Positions 16,690 to 25,016 are shown, counted from the stretch's first letter. The stretch: 47,485 nucleotides of DNA from Ruminococcaceae bacterium UBA1417 (GCA_002305575.1 DBPP01000018.1:1-47485), one strand, 5' to 3'. Notes: generated by a model from the sequence alone, not told the origin. A program made the numbers and translations.

Positions 16690-17101
16690 ATTTGTTTTGT
16701 TCCAGCGCCCGGGCAAACAGGATCGGGGTGATCTCGGGATACGTCAGGTTTTCCGGCAAGGCTGAGAACCGGCAGACCGCCTCCATCTCGCTTTCCGGCA
16801 GCGGTCCGAGTGCCGTGATCTCCGCACGAAAGACCACGCCGTTCGCACAGCCGTCGTCTCCGGTGACCCGGTAATCGCACAGCGGCTCGATGCTGTACGC
16901 CGTCGCGCCCGACTCTTCCCACAGCTCGCGCTTTGCGGCCTCCAGCGGCGTTTCGCCCGGCTCGATGTGCCCGCCCTGCGTCTCCCAGGTGGTCCGCGCT
17001 CTGTGGCGGCTCAGCACGCATTGTCCGTCCATAAACGAAAGTACGACGACAAACTTATAGTTTTCCAGTGTGTGCGCCGGGAAAACCGCACAGTGCATCA
17101 T
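16688..17101 (-). CDS. Nudix hydrolase
   Basis: This 137-residue Nudix-family pyrophosphohydrolase has the Nudix box at about residues 43-65: GGHIEPGET, then the conserved REL..EESGA with Arg, the two Glu metal ligands and Gly all present. The overall look (WETQGGHIEPGET, FRAEI, SALPENLTYPEI) is close to the MutT/8-oxo-dGTP and other NTP-type members of clostridia, but the substrate is not certain. AGGAGG precedes the ATG at 17101 (a second ATG follows directly). It lies 45 bases downstream of the URO-D/MtaA-like gene on the same strand and probably shares its transcript. Confidence 0.9.
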   Translation of the reverse strand: MMHCAVFPAHTLENYKFVVVLSFMDGQCVLSRHRARTTWETQGGHIEPGETPLEAAKRELWEESGATAYSIEPLCDYRVTGDDGCANGVVFRAEITALGPLPESEMEAVCRFSALPENLTYPEITPILFARALEQNK

Positions 17102-17146
17102 GCCGCATCCCCTCCTGTTCTCCCAAGTTAAACCTGGCGCAACCGC

Positions 17147-18088
17147 TTACCGGTATTCCGTGGCGAGGCGGATGCGCTCGTACGGCGTATCGGACTGAAT
17201 CGAGCAATCTGCGCCGAGGATAAAGCCGCAGCGTCCGGTCTTTGCGCAGATGCGGCGGATCTCGGCCTTCAGCTCGTCATCCGTGCCCTTGTACAGCACG
17301 CCGGCTTTCGTATTGTCGAGGCCGCCGAGCACACATTTGACGTTCGGGAAGAACGCCCGGCCCGCGCGCATATCCATTTTTTCCACGTACACGGCCCAGT
17401 TGACGGCAGCGGCTTCGTAATCCTGCCACACCTCGATGTTGTTGCGGTCGCCCGCCCAGCCGCAACAGTGCAGGATGTTGAGGTCGCCGAGCGTGTTCGC
17501 GTAGTCGAGCACCGCCCGGTCGGACGGCGTGATCCACCGGCGGTATTCCTCCACCGTAAAGCGATTCTTTTCGCCGCCCTGTACACTGTAGTAGACGCCG
17601 TCCGCACCGGCTGCAAAAAGCGCCTTTACAAACGCCTTGTTGTCCTCGGCAATCACGTCGAGCGCGTGGCACACGGCCTCGGGGTCTTCCCGCAGCGTGC
17701 GCATCACAAGCTCGTCGCCGTAGCCGAAACGGATCGAGGAAAACGGCGCGAATACCGTGTACAGCACAAGCGCTTCCTGCCCAACGGCGTCCACGATCGC
17801 GCGCGTGCGCTCGACCTGCTCCCGGAAAAACGGGTGATCCGGGCCCATTGGCTCGATCTTGTACCAGTCTTCGGCCTTTTCCACCTTCAGCGGATTCGGG
17901 TAGTCAAAGTAGCTGTCGCACATGATTTTCATCATATCGAGGTTGCACTTCTTAAAGTAATCGACATGCGCGTCGATGGCCCCCTGCCCCTTCGTGGCTT
18001 CGCCCGAAAAGTGAAACCAAAAGCCCGCCGGCACGCGATCCGGTTCGCCGCCCCTGAGCGCTGTGATCACGCGTTCTCTTTTATTCAT
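17147..18088 (-). CDS. URO-D family protein with MtaA/CmuA-like metal site
   Basis: This 313-residue protein of the uroporphyrinogen decarboxylase superfamily is more like the zinc-dependent corrinoid methyltransferases (MtaA/MtbA/CmuA) than true HemE. A candidate zinc site is seen: His207-x-Cys209 in ILHCCGWAGD and Cys295 in LGADCSI, the His-x-Cys plus distal Cys pattern of that branch. The usual HemE active-site neighbours are not recognised and no other heme genes adjoin. The start at 18088 is supported by GGGAGG just upstream and by a consensus promoter; a longer frame to 18304 would run over that promoter. It might move methyl groups from a methylated compound, but no corrinoid protein gene is in the window. 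Function unassigned. Confidence 0.85.
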   Translation of the reverse strand: MNKRERVITALRGGEPDRVPAGFWFHFSGEATKGQGAIDAHVDYFKKCNLDMMKIMCDSYFDYPNPLKVEKAEDWYKIEPMGPDHPFFREQVERTRAIVDAVGQEALVLYTVFAPFSSIRFGYGDELVMRTLREDPEAVCHALDVIAEDNKAFVKALFAAGADGVYYSVQGGEKNRFTVEEYRRWITPSDRAVLDYANTLGDLNILHCCGWAGDRNNIEVWQDYEAAAVNWAVYVEKMDMRAGRAFFPNVKCVLGGLDNTKAGVLYKGTDDELKAEIRRICAKTGRCGFILGADCSIQSDTPYERIRLATEYR

Positions 18089-18136
18089 TTCAATACGCCT
18101 CCCTGTCCGCACACACGGTGCGGTTGATACTCTTCC

Positions 18137-18165
18137 ACTATAGCCCAGAAATGCGCGTCTGTCAA
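18137..18165 (-). promoter_or_regulatory. Promoter of the URO-D family gene
   Basis: Minus strand: consensus -35 TTGACA (18165-18160), 17-bp spacer, -10 TATAGT (18142-18137), about 50 bases before the ATG at 18088. It also shows that the longer upstream frame is not the real start. Confidence 0.75.
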
Positions 18166-18198
18166 TCCACTTTTTTGGGCACGACGCACAAACGCAAA

Positions 18199-18236
18199 GC
18201 GGCGCGCCCTCAGGAAGGGGCGCGCCGCCGGTTTTT
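18199..18236. terminator. Hairpin terminator after cysS
   Basis: GCGGCGCGCCC / GGGCGCGCCGC, a perfect 11-bp stem with an eight-base loop, follows the cysS stop. The better T-run (18231-18236) is on the plus strand; on the minus strand only TTTGCGTTT follows, so leftward stopping may be partial. Confidence 0.6.
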
Positions 18237-18239
18237 CGG

Positions 18240-19682
18240 TTACGCTTCGATTTTCCAGACGATGCCCTGCGGCGTATCGGTGACGACGATGTGCCGCGCG
18301 GCAAGTGTGTCGCGGATGGCGTCGGCTGTGGCCCAGTCCTTCGCCTTGCGCGCCGCGGCGCGTTTTGCGATCAGCTCTTCGATCTCCGTCGCCTCCGCCT
18401 CGGAGACGCCGGCCGGGCGCTGCATCTTCGCCGGTTCCGCCGCCGCTTTCCGCTGCTTTTCCGCGGCGTCGAGCAGGCCGAGCGAAAGCACCGTGTCGAA
18501 CTCGCCGATCAAGGCGAGTTTGTCGCTGTCGGAAATCTTTGCTTTCAGAACATCGTACAGCGCGGTGAGTGCGAGCGACGTATTCAAATCGTTGCCAAGC
18601 GCGCCGCGGAATTTCTCGCGCAGGGCCTCGCAACCGGCTTCGTCGTGCGCGCCGTCCGCCTTGAGCGCCGCAATGCGCGCGACAAGTTTGCGATACGACG
18701 TGACGGCGTTGTCAAGGCTTTCAAACGTAAACGTCAGCGGCTTTCTGTAGTGCGACTGCAAGCAGAACATGCGGTACGCGAGCGGCTCGTAGCCTTTTTC
18801 CTCGAGGTACGCTACCGTGAGGAAATCGCCCTTCGATTTGCTCATCTTGCCGCGCGCGTCGTTGAGGTGCAGCACGTGGAACCAGTACTTGCACCACGGG
18901 TGGCCGAGGTACGATTCGCTCTGGGCGATCTCATTCGTGTGGTGCGGAAACGCATTGTCGATGCCGCCGCAGTGGATATCGAGGTATTCGCCGAGGTATT
19001 TGACGCTGATGCCGCTGCACTCGATGTGCCAACCGGGATAGCCGACGCCCCACAGGGAATCCCACTTGAGCTCCTGATCGTCGAACTTCGACTTGGTGAA
19101 CCAGAGCACAAAGTCGCTCTTGTTGCGCTTGTTCTCGTCCTCCTCCACGCTGTCGCGCACGCCGACGGCGAGGCCTTCCTCCTCCATGTTGCCGAACACG
19201 TAGTACGTCTCGAGCTTGGAGGTGTCAAAGTAGACGTTGCCGCCCGCGATGTACGCGTAGCCCTTTTCGACCAGCTTTTCGATCATCTGAATGAACGTCT
19301 CGATGCAGCTCGTGGCCGGCACGACGATGGCGGGCTTTTGGATGCCGAGCTTCTCGCAGTCGGCGAAAAACGCGTCGGTATAGAACTTTGCGATCTCCAT
19401 GACCGTCTTGTGCTCGCGGCGTGCACCGCTGAGCATCTTGTCCTCACCGGTGTCGGCATCGCTCGAAAGGTGGCCGACGTCCGTGATGTTCATCGCGCGG
19501 GTCACATCGTAGCCGAGGTAACGCAACCCCTTTTCGAGCACATCCTCCATGATGTACGTGCGCAGGTTGCCGATGTGCGCGTAGTGGTAAACGGTCGGGC
19601 CGCAGGTGTACATCTTGACCTTACCGGCCTCATGCGGGATAAACTCCTCTTTCTTCTGGGTACGTGTGTTGTAAAGCTGCAT
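18240..19682 (-). CDS. cysS: Cysteinyl-tRNA synthetase
   Basis: This 480-residue class I aminoacyl-tRNA synthetase charges tRNA-Cys. The ATP-binding signatures are HIGN (36-39) and KMSKS (279-283). The zinc site that reads the cysteine thiol is complete: Cys27, Cys222 (HIECSG), His247 (PHHTNE) and Glu251. Length and the C-terminal anticodon-binding helices (IEELIAKRAAARKAKDWATAD) are normal. It is the second gene of a cysE-cysS operon (46-bp gap) read from a T-box leader, so charging capacity and cysteine synthesis rise together when tRNA-Cys is uncharged. Confidence 0.98.
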   Translation of the reverse strand: MQLYNTRTQKKEEFIPHEAGKVKMYTCGPTVYHYAHIGNLRTYIMEDVLEKGLRYLGYDVTRAMNITDVGHLSSDADTGEDKMLSGARREHKTVMEIAKFYTDAFFADCEKLGIQKPAIVVPATSCIETFIQMIEKLVEKGYAYIAGGNVYFDTSKLETYYVFGNMEEEGLAVGVRDSVEEDENKRNKSDFVLWFTKSKFDDQELKWDSLWGVGYPGWHIECSGISVKYLGEYLDIHCGGIDNAFPHHTNEIAQSESYLGHPWCKYWFHVLHLNDARGKMSKSKGDFLTVAYLEEKGYEPLAYRMFCLQSHYRKPLTFTFESLDNAVTSYRKLVARIAALKADGAHDEAGCEALREKFRGALGNDLNTSLALTALYDVLKAKISDSDKLALIGEFDTVLSLGLLDAAEKQRKAAAEPAKMQRPAGVSEAEATEIEELIAKRAAARKAKDWATADAIRDTLAARHIVVTDTPQGIVWKIEA

Positions 19683-19728
19683 GGCGATCGTCCTTTCTTC
19701 AGACTTCTTCGGATTCTTCCGTATGGTT

Positions 19729-20370
19729 TCATTCTTCGGTACTTTTCTTTTCGATGGCGGCGCGCAAGTGCATCATCTCGACGCGCAGGCGGCACATCTC
19801 CTGCGCGATCGGGTCGCCGACGTGGATCTGGTCGAGCGCGCAGTTGACGCGCTGGCCGCCGATGCGCACGACCCGTGCCGGCACACCGACCGCCGTGGCG
19901 TCGTCCGGGACCTCGTTGAGCACGACCGCGCCCGCCGCGACGCGCGCGTTATCGCCCACGCGGAACGGACCGAGCACCTTTGCGCCCGCACCGATGAGCA
20001 CGTTGTCGCCGAGCGTGGGGTGGCGCTTGCCGTGGTCCTTGCCCGTGCCGCCGAGCGTCACGCCCTGATAGAGCGTGCAGTTGTCGCCGATCACGGTCGT
20101 TTCGCCAATCACGACGCCCATACCATGGTCGATGAACAGGTTTTCTCCAATCGTCGCGCCGGGATGAATCTCAATGCCCGTGCGCCGGCGCGCGCGCTGG
20201 GAAATCATGCGCGCAATGAACTTCATATCGTGGCGGTAAAACCAGTTCGCCCTGCGGTAGGCGCGCACCGCCTTGAAGCCGGCATAGAGGAAATATACCT
20301 CGGCCCGGCTGCGTGCGGCGGGATCGCGCTCCATCACGGCGTCCAGCTCCGCTTTCAGCTTCGAAAACAA
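19729..20370 (-). CDS. cysE: Serine O-acetyltransferase
   Basis: This 213-residue enzyme transfers acetyl from acetyl-CoA to L-serine, giving O-acetylserine, the first step of cysteine synthesis. The C-terminal half is a left-handed beta-helix of hexapeptide repeats (IHPGATIGENLFIDHGMGVVIGET, split by turns), with the catalytic IDHG and the TLGGTGKDHGKRHP loop in place. The start is an unusual TTG at 20370, supported by AAGGAG nine bases upstream and by the lack of a nearby ATG; the family N-terminus fits. It is first in the operon with cysS, directly after the T-box terminator. Confidence 0.95.
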   Translation of the reverse strand: MFSKLKAELDAVMERDPAARSRAEVYFLYAGFKAVRAYRRANWFYRHDMKFIARMISQRARRRTGIEIHPGATIGENLFIDHGMGVVIGETTVIGDNCTLYQGVTLGGTGKDHGKRHPTLGDNVLIGAGAKVLGPFRVGDNARVAAGAVVLNEVPDDATAVGVPARVVRIGGQRVNCALDQIHVGDPIAQEMCRLRVEMMHLRAAIEKKSTEE

Positions 20371-20390
20371 ATGGTTTCACTCCTTTGAAA

Positions 20391-20646
20391 AAACAAAAAC
20401 CCCGAACGCACCAAGGCGCTCGGGGGCGAAAATACGCATATACGCATAAAATCCGCGGTTCCACTCCGGTTTATCACTCAAAACGGCGTAACGGGCCGAT
20501 GCCGTACGCGGCTCACCCAAGGCTCACCGCATCCGCTCGCGAATGCACTTCGCCCGGCGCCTCCCTGCGGCAGCTTTCAGCCGGCGGCCGCCGCTCTCTT
20601 TTGGTCGCATTCCGGGGTACTCGTTCGGTCACAGCGTTTCCCTATT
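20391..20646 (-). ncRNA. T-box leader (Cys) controlling cysE-cysS
   Basis: This leader RNA senses uncharged tRNA-Cys. The T-box sequence GGAGTGGAACCGCGG is at 20467-20453. The terminator is CCCCGAGCGC / GCGTTCGGGG (20425-20400) followed by a long T-run (20399-20391), and the T-box can pair as antiterminator instead. Upstream, a stem I with an AGAGAG GA-motif is visible, and on its 3' side GAAGTGCA contains TGC (20547-20545), a Cys codon in the expected specifier context. The nearby GAATGC could also pair with GCATTC, so the specifier register needs a fold. The class and its target operon agree. Confidence 0.93.
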
Positions 20647-20652
20647 GGCCTT

Positions 20653-20681
20653 ATTCTAACACAACCCCATGCAAAACGCAA
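20653..20681 (-). promoter_or_regulatory. Promoter of the T-box/cysE-cysS transcript
   Basis: Minus strand: -35 TTGCGT (20681-20676), 17-bp spacer, -10 TAGAAT (20658-20653). Its position puts the RNA start near 20646, just before stem I of the T-box. Confidence 0.6.
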
Positions 20682-20781
20682 GCAATCCACCCGCAATATT
20701 TTATGCGGCGGCCAAGAATGTGTGCGGCAAAATATCCTCTATCTCCTGCGTTTGTCTATGCTTCGACCATCTAACTCTGGC

Positions 20782-20807
20782 ATTATCTAATAAAATAATT
20801 AGATAAT
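20782..20807. promoter_or_regulatory. Perfect 10-bp inverted repeat, probable operator of the small HTH gene
   Basis: ATTATCTAAT (20782-20791) and ATTAGATAAT (20798-20807) are perfect reverse complements with a six-base spacer. The right arm abuts the GGAG ribosome site of the small HTH gene at 20820. Autoregulation is inferred. Confidence 0.6.
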
Positions 20808-20819
20808 GGAGACGGTAAT

Positions 20820-21041
20820 ATGATTCGATTAAGGGTATTGGATCTGCTGCAAGAAAAGAAGAAAACCAAATACTGGCTTTATATGCAGCTCGGCATGCGC
20901 TATCAAAATTTCAGCAACATGATCAACAACAAAACGAAGTCCATCCGGTATGACCGAATCGAAGTGCTGTGCCAGATTTTTGACTGTTCGCCAAATGATT
21001 TGTTCGAAATCCGCAGAGAAGAGTCAGACGGCGAAGTCTAA
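20820..21041 (+). CDS. Small Cro/C1-type HTH regulator
   Basis: This 73-residue protein is nearly all helix-turn-helix: LRVLDLLQEKKKTKYWLYMQ, then MRYQNFSNMINNKTKS as the recognition helix region, then the typical IRYDRIEVLCQIFDCSPNDLFE tail of the HTH_26/XRE family. The ATG at 20820 follows GGAG by eight bases. It is lower in GC than its neighbours, is preceded by a perfect palindrome, and converges tail to tail with another HTH gene 10 bases away. Such small regulators are usual in mobile elements; no other element genes are seen around it. Targets unknown. Confidence 0.85.
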   Translation: MIRLRVLDLLQEKKKTKYWLYMQLGMRYQNFSNMINNKTKSIRYDRIEVLCQIFDCSPNDLFEIRREESDGEV

Positions 21042-21051
21042 CCCCCTCATC

Positions 21052-21336
21052 TCACCGCATTTTATAGTGCATTCCAAACTTGCAAGAAAGTAAAGATTTT
21101 TGCCTACTCGGTGCAGACGGTTCTGCCTCTTTCATTTCCCAGTTTTCATTTACAAAGAACGCCATTGGCAAACCATAGATTTGCGCAATGGCGTACAATT
21201 TATAAATGTCCGGCCGCGTTCGGTCACTTTCATAATACGCATATGTGCTTCTTTCGATGTGCAGGATGTCTGCGAGCCGATTTTGTGAAAGATTCTCCAT
21301 GCGGCGCAGATATTTCAGTTTTTCTCCCAAGGTCAT
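21052..21336 (-). CDS. XRE-family HTH regulator
   Basis: This 94-residue regulator has an N-terminal XRE domain at about 3-60 (LGEKLKYLRRMENLSQNRLA, then IERSTYAYYESDRTRPD) and a short polar tail. The start at 21336 is supported by AGGAGG eight bases upstream. It is convergent with the small HTH gene at 20820, their stops only 10 bases apart, and both are lower in GC than the cysE and prs genes on either side. Together they look like an acquired two-regulator islet. Targets unknown. Confidence 0.87.
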   Translation of the reverse strand: MTLGEKLKYLRRMENLSQNRLADILHIERSTYAYYESDRTRPDIYKLYAIAQIYGLPMAFFVNENWEMKEAEPSAPSRQKSLLSCKFGMHYKMR

Positions 21337-21506
21337 GGCCGTGCCTCCTGCAAAGTATCTGATGTTTTCATTATATAGTCTTTTCAGCTGTTTGGTTGTC
21401 GAAAGATCTGTTAATCCAGAGAATTTGTTCTAAAATCGGCGTATCCCTGCTTACAGAAAAAAGCCTTTCAGACATCATGCCGAAACAAGCTTTTTCAAAT
21501 AAACCA

Positions 21507-21534
21507 GCGCCCCCGTAGAGACCTGCGGGGGCGC
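21507..21534. terminator. Terminator hairpin downstream of the PRPP synthetase gene
   Basis: GCGCCCCCG / CGGGGGCGC, a perfect 9-bp stem with a ten-base loop, lies 29 bases beyond the stop of the leftward prs-like gene. A TTTTT run at 21541 also lets it act on the plus strand. Bases 21337-21506 hold no gene. Confidence 0.7.
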
Positions 21535-21563
21535 TTCAGCTTTTTATCAAATTTCCAATCGGC

Positions 21564-22742
21564 TTACAGCGAGAGCTGCTCGTCCATATACTTGGCACGA
21601 TCGAGCGCACGCTGCTGGAGCAGCGCGTCGATCTTGCTGTGCGGGTCGAGAAGCGAGCTGATCGAAACGTCGTGGTTCAGCGCGGAGATAAAATACGCGA
21701 TGTACTTCGAGACGTCGACTTCGTGGAACCACGGGCGGTTGCGCAGCGCGGGGTTCAGGTAGGTCAGGTTGCTGCCGAAGATGCCGTCAATGAGGCCCTG
21801 CTCATACGCTTTGTCGAACCTCTCGAGGCCGTTCGTGAAGATGGCGTACGTCGCATAGGCGAAGAAGCGGTTGGCGCGGCGCGCCTTGACGTTCTCGGCA
21901 ATGTCGAGCACTGACTCGCCGGAAGAGATGATGTCGTCCGCGACGAAAACGTCCTTGCCTTCCACCGAGGCGCCAAGATACTCGTGCGCGACGATCGGGT
22001 TACGGCCGTCGACGATGCGCGAATAATCGCGGCGCTTGTAGAACATGCCGAGCTCCACGCCGAGCACAGAAGCGTAGTACATGTTGCGGTTGAGCGCGCC
22101 CTCGTCCGGGCTGACGATCATGAAGTCGTTCTTATCGGTCGAAATGTCCGGGAAATCCTTGAACAGCTTTTTGAGCACCTGATACTCCGGCGTCAGGTTA
22201 TCGAAGCCCATGACCGGTACGGCGTTCTGCACGCGCGGGTCGTGCGCGTCGAAGGTGAGCAGGTTCGAAACGCCCATCTGCTGCAGCTCCTGCAGCATGT
22301 ACGCGCAGTCGAGTGATTCGCGGTAGCTGCGGCGGTGCTGCCGGCCGCCGTACAGAAGCGGCATCACAACGTTTACACGGTGCGCCTTGCCGCTCGCCGC
22401 CTGAATCAGGCGCTTCAAATCCTGATAATGGTCGTCCGGCGACATGCGGTTTTCCGTGCCGTAATAGTTGTACGTCAGGCTGTAATTGCCCACATCCACG
22501 ATGAAAAACAGGTCGTATCCGCGCACGGTAGACTTGATCATGCCCTTGCCGTCGCCGGAAGAGAACCGGGGGCAACTGTTTTCAATCAGAAAGGTATCAT
22601 AATCGAGCCCGGCACGTTTTGCCCAACGCACCAGATGGGCCTCCACCTTCTGGGAAAGCTCCTGTGCGCCGGCAAGCGAGATGATGCCAAGCGGGGCGAC
22701 GCGATTTTCAGCGCTGAAAAATGTCTGTGATTCCATTACCAT
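21564..22742 (-). CDS. prs: Ribose-phosphate pyrophosphokinase (PRPP synthetase), long divergent form
   Basis: This 392-residue protein makes PRPP from ribose-5-phosphate and ATP, feeding purine, pyrimidine, histidine and NAD synthesis. Two PRTase-like halves are seen: the N-terminal part with YNYYGTENRMSPDDHYQDLKRL (split by turns) and LLYGGRQHRR, then FDAHDPRVQNAV, and the PRPP-binding loop VFVADDIISSGESV, where classical enzymes have a DDxxDTAGT-like loop. It is longer than the usual ~315 residues and carries a C-terminal extension ending DRAKYMDEQL. The start ATG at 22742 is chosen for AAGGAG just upstream; a TTG at 22757 would include that site. It is a single gene. Confidence 0.85.
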   Translation of the reverse strand: MVMESQTFFSAENRVAPLGIISLAGAQELSQKVEAHLVRWAKRAGLDYDTFLIENSCPRFSSGDGKGMIKSTVRGYDLFFIVDVGNYSLTYNYYGTENRMSPDDHYQDLKRLIQAASGKAHRVNVVMPLLYGGRQHRRSYRESLDCAYMLQELQQMGVSNLLTFDAHDPRVQNAVPVMGFDNLTPEYQVLKKLFKDFPDISTDKNDFMIVSPDEGALNRNMYYASVLGVELGMFYKRRDYSRIVDGRNPIVAHEYLGASVEGKDVFVADDIISSGESVLDIAENVKARRANRFFAYATYAIFTNGLERFDKAYEQGLIDGIFGSNLTYLNPALRNRPWFHEVDVSKYIAYFISALNHDVSISSLLDPHSKIDALLQQRALDRAKYMDEQLSL

Positions 22743-22858
22743 TGCTAGCTCCTTCAAACTGCATTTTTCATCCTAAGCCGCAGGCCTGTACTGTCGGCAT
22801 TTGTCAGTTCCAATATAACACAAACTTTTGCACAATGCTACACCTAACCGCAGGATTA

Positions 22859-24925
22859 TTAAATTTTTGTTAATTTGGATAACACGGCAATACCGAACGG
22901 TTTCAGTTTGATGGAATTTACCCTTTGATCTGTACCGTACAACTCATAGCCATCGGGCAGAAGCACGGTCTTTTCCGTATCGTTGTAATTCTCGACAAAC
23001 ACGATGGAGCCGGACGCGCCGCACCGCTCGTGCGCCGTGACGCCCGCGGGCAGCGCGGTGTCGATGGCCCGGCGGATGCCGAGCGCCGAGATCAGCCTGC
23101 CGTAGAGGTCGGCGAGCAGATCGACGCCGGTGCGCGCCGCAATGTAGTAAGCCGTGCCGCGGCCGAAGCGGTTCCTCGTCACGGCCGCCTCGCCGGCATA
23201 GAAGTCCTTCTCATACGTGCCGAGCACCTCGGCCGTGATCGGGTGGATGCGCGCGCACAGCTCGAACGCGTCGTAGCGGCGGTCGTCCAGCACGACGCCG
23301 TTGCGCATGCCGTCGGGCAGGCTGTCGATCTCCTCGTTCCACACGCCGAACACGTCCATCATGCCGCCGGGCACGCCGCCCAACCGGCACAGGTCGCTTT
23401 CGTCCACGATGCCGCTCCAGTAAGTCGTGACAAGCGTGCCGCCGTTTTCCACAAAGGTGCGCATCTTCTGTTCAAAACCGGCGCGGTACATGTAAAGCAT
23501 CGGCGCAAGAACGAGCTTATAGCCGGAAAGGTCGCCGTCCATGTCGACGAAATCCACCTGTATGCCCTGATCCCAGAACGGCCGGTAATGGTTTTGCAGC
23601 GTCTCAACGTATTTTTCGTCCTTATCCTTGTTGCGCGGGCCGGCCGCCGCGTCGAGCGCCCAGCGGTTTTCCACGTCGTATACGATGGCGACCTCCGGCC
23701 GCACTGCGGTGTCGTAGACGTCGCCGCGCGCGTTCATGGCTTTGAGCGCTGCGCCGACCTGCTGCACGTCCTTAAACACGCGCGTGTTCTCGGTCTTCGC
23801 AAACTCATACGGCCCGCAGTTGCCGACGTGATCGACGACCGCGCCGTGAAATTTTTCGCAGGAACCGCGGCTCTTGCGGAACTGGAAGTATTGCACGGAA
23901 TTCGAGCCGTGCGCGACGGCCTGCATCGAAGCGAGCAGGTGCATGCCGGGCCGCTTGAGCATCGACACCGGCGTCCAGTTTGTCATGCTGGGCGTGCTCT
24001 CCATCAGCAGGAAATTCTCGTGCTTGATCGAGCGCATCACGTCGTGCGCCATGGCGGAAAACACAGCGATTTCGGTATTATCCGTCGTGTGCCACTGCGG
24101 GTAGTTGTCCCAGGAAACGACATCCAGCGCCGGGCCGAACTTGAAGTAATCGAGGCCGTCGTAGAAGCCCATGAGGTTCGCTGTCACCGGAATTTCCGGG
24201 TTGACCGCTTTCACGGTGTCGCGCTCCATACGCATAAAGTCGACGGTCTGGTGCGTCACAAAGCGTTTCCAGTCGAGCGTGAGGCCGTGCACGTTCATTT
24301 CGCCGTTCGGTACCGGGGCGTGGATCTGCGCCCAGTCGGTGTATGTGTGGCTCCAGAAATCCGTCCACCACGCGTGGTTTAAATTGTCGAGCGTCTTGTA
24401 CTTCGCGCGGAGCCAGTCGCGGAACGCGGCCTGGCACAGCGGGCAGTAGCATTCCCCACCGTATTCGTTCGACAAGTGCCACAGAATGACGCCCGGGTGG
24501 TTGGCAAAGCACATTGCGAGGCGGCGGTCCATCTCGCGAACCTTCTCGCGGTAGACGGGCGATGTGTAGCAGTGGTTGTGCCGCGCCCCGGAGAGATCGC
24601 GCACACCGTTGGCCTGCACGCGGCGAATCTCCTCGTATTTCTCGCTCATCCAGAGCGGCTTTGCGCCGGACGGCGTCGCGAGCACAGTATAGATGCCGTT
24701 TGCATACAGTGTGTCGATGATTCCCGCAAGCCAGTCAAAGTCGTAGACGCCCTCCTGCGGCTCAAGGTGGGCCCACGAAAAAATGCCGACGGACACGCAG
24801 TTGATGTCGGCCTTTTTCATCAGCTCGATGTCGGCCTTCAGAACCTCGGGATAGCGGAGCCACTGCTCCGGGTTGTAATCGCCGCCGTGCAGCAGCTTCG
24901 GAAATTTCGGTGTAATTGCTCTCAT
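22859..24925 (-). CDS. Beta-galactosidase, glycoside hydrolase family 42
   Basis: This 688-residue intracellular beta-galactosidase has the usual three parts: a catalytic TIM barrel at ~1-390, a trimerization domain at ~395-600 and a small beta C-domain. The acid/base is Glu154 in LSNEYGG and the nucleophile Glu309 in LMESTPS. The structural zinc site Cys119, Cys159, Cys161, Cys164 (ECYCPLC) is complete. There is no signal peptide, so it acts on imported galactosides. It has its own promoter and lies between prs and the MATE genes, with no transporter or regulator beside it. The natural substrate may be a beta-galactoside oligosaccharide from diet or host; this is inferred. Confidence 0.95.
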   Translation of the reverse strand: MRAITPKFPKLLHGGDYNPEQWLRYPEVLKADIELMKKADINCVSVGIFSWAHLEPQEGVYDFDWLAGIIDTLYANGIYTVLATPSGAKPLWMSEKYEEIRRVQANGVRDLSGARHNHCYTSPVYREKVREMDRRLAMCFANHPGVILWHLSNEYGGECYCPLCQAAFRDWLRAKYKTLDNLNHAWWTDFWSHTYTDWAQIHAPVPNGEMNVHGLTLDWKRFVTHQTVDFMRMERDTVKAVNPEIPVTANLMGFYDGLDYFKFGPALDVVSWDNYPQWHTTDNTEIAVFSAMAHDVMRSIKHENFLLMESTPSMTNWTPVSMLKRPGMHLLASMQAVAHGSNSVQYFQFRKSRGSCEKFHGAVVDHVGNCGPYEFAKTENTRVFKDVQQVGAALKAMNARGDVYDTAVRPEVAIVYDVENRWALDAAAGPRNKDKDEKYVETLQNHYRPFWDQGIQVDFVDMDGDLSGYKLVLAPMLYMYRAGFEQKMRTFVENGGTLVTTYWSGIVDESDLCRLGGVPGGMMDVFGVWNEEIDSLPDGMRNGVVLDDRRYDAFELCARIHPITAEVLGTYEKDFYAGEAAVTRNRFGRGTAYYIAARTGVDLLADLYGRLISALGIRRAIDTALPAGVTAHERCGASGSIVFVENYNDTEKTVLLPDGYELYGTDQRVNSIKLKPFGIAVLSKLTKI

Positions 24926-24961
24926 TTTTGGAAGCCTCCAGATGGAAATCGTTCTGCCTAC

Positions 24962-24990
24962 AGTATAGCCGTTGAAACCGGAGAATGCAA
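24962..24990 (-). promoter_or_regulatory. Promoter of the GH42 gene
   Basis: Minus strand: -35 TTGCAT (24990-24985), 17-bp spacer, -10 TATACT (24967-24962), 36 bases before the ATG. Confidence 0.65.
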
Positions 24991-25016
24991 GAAAAGACCT
25001 GAAAAAATTACAGACA

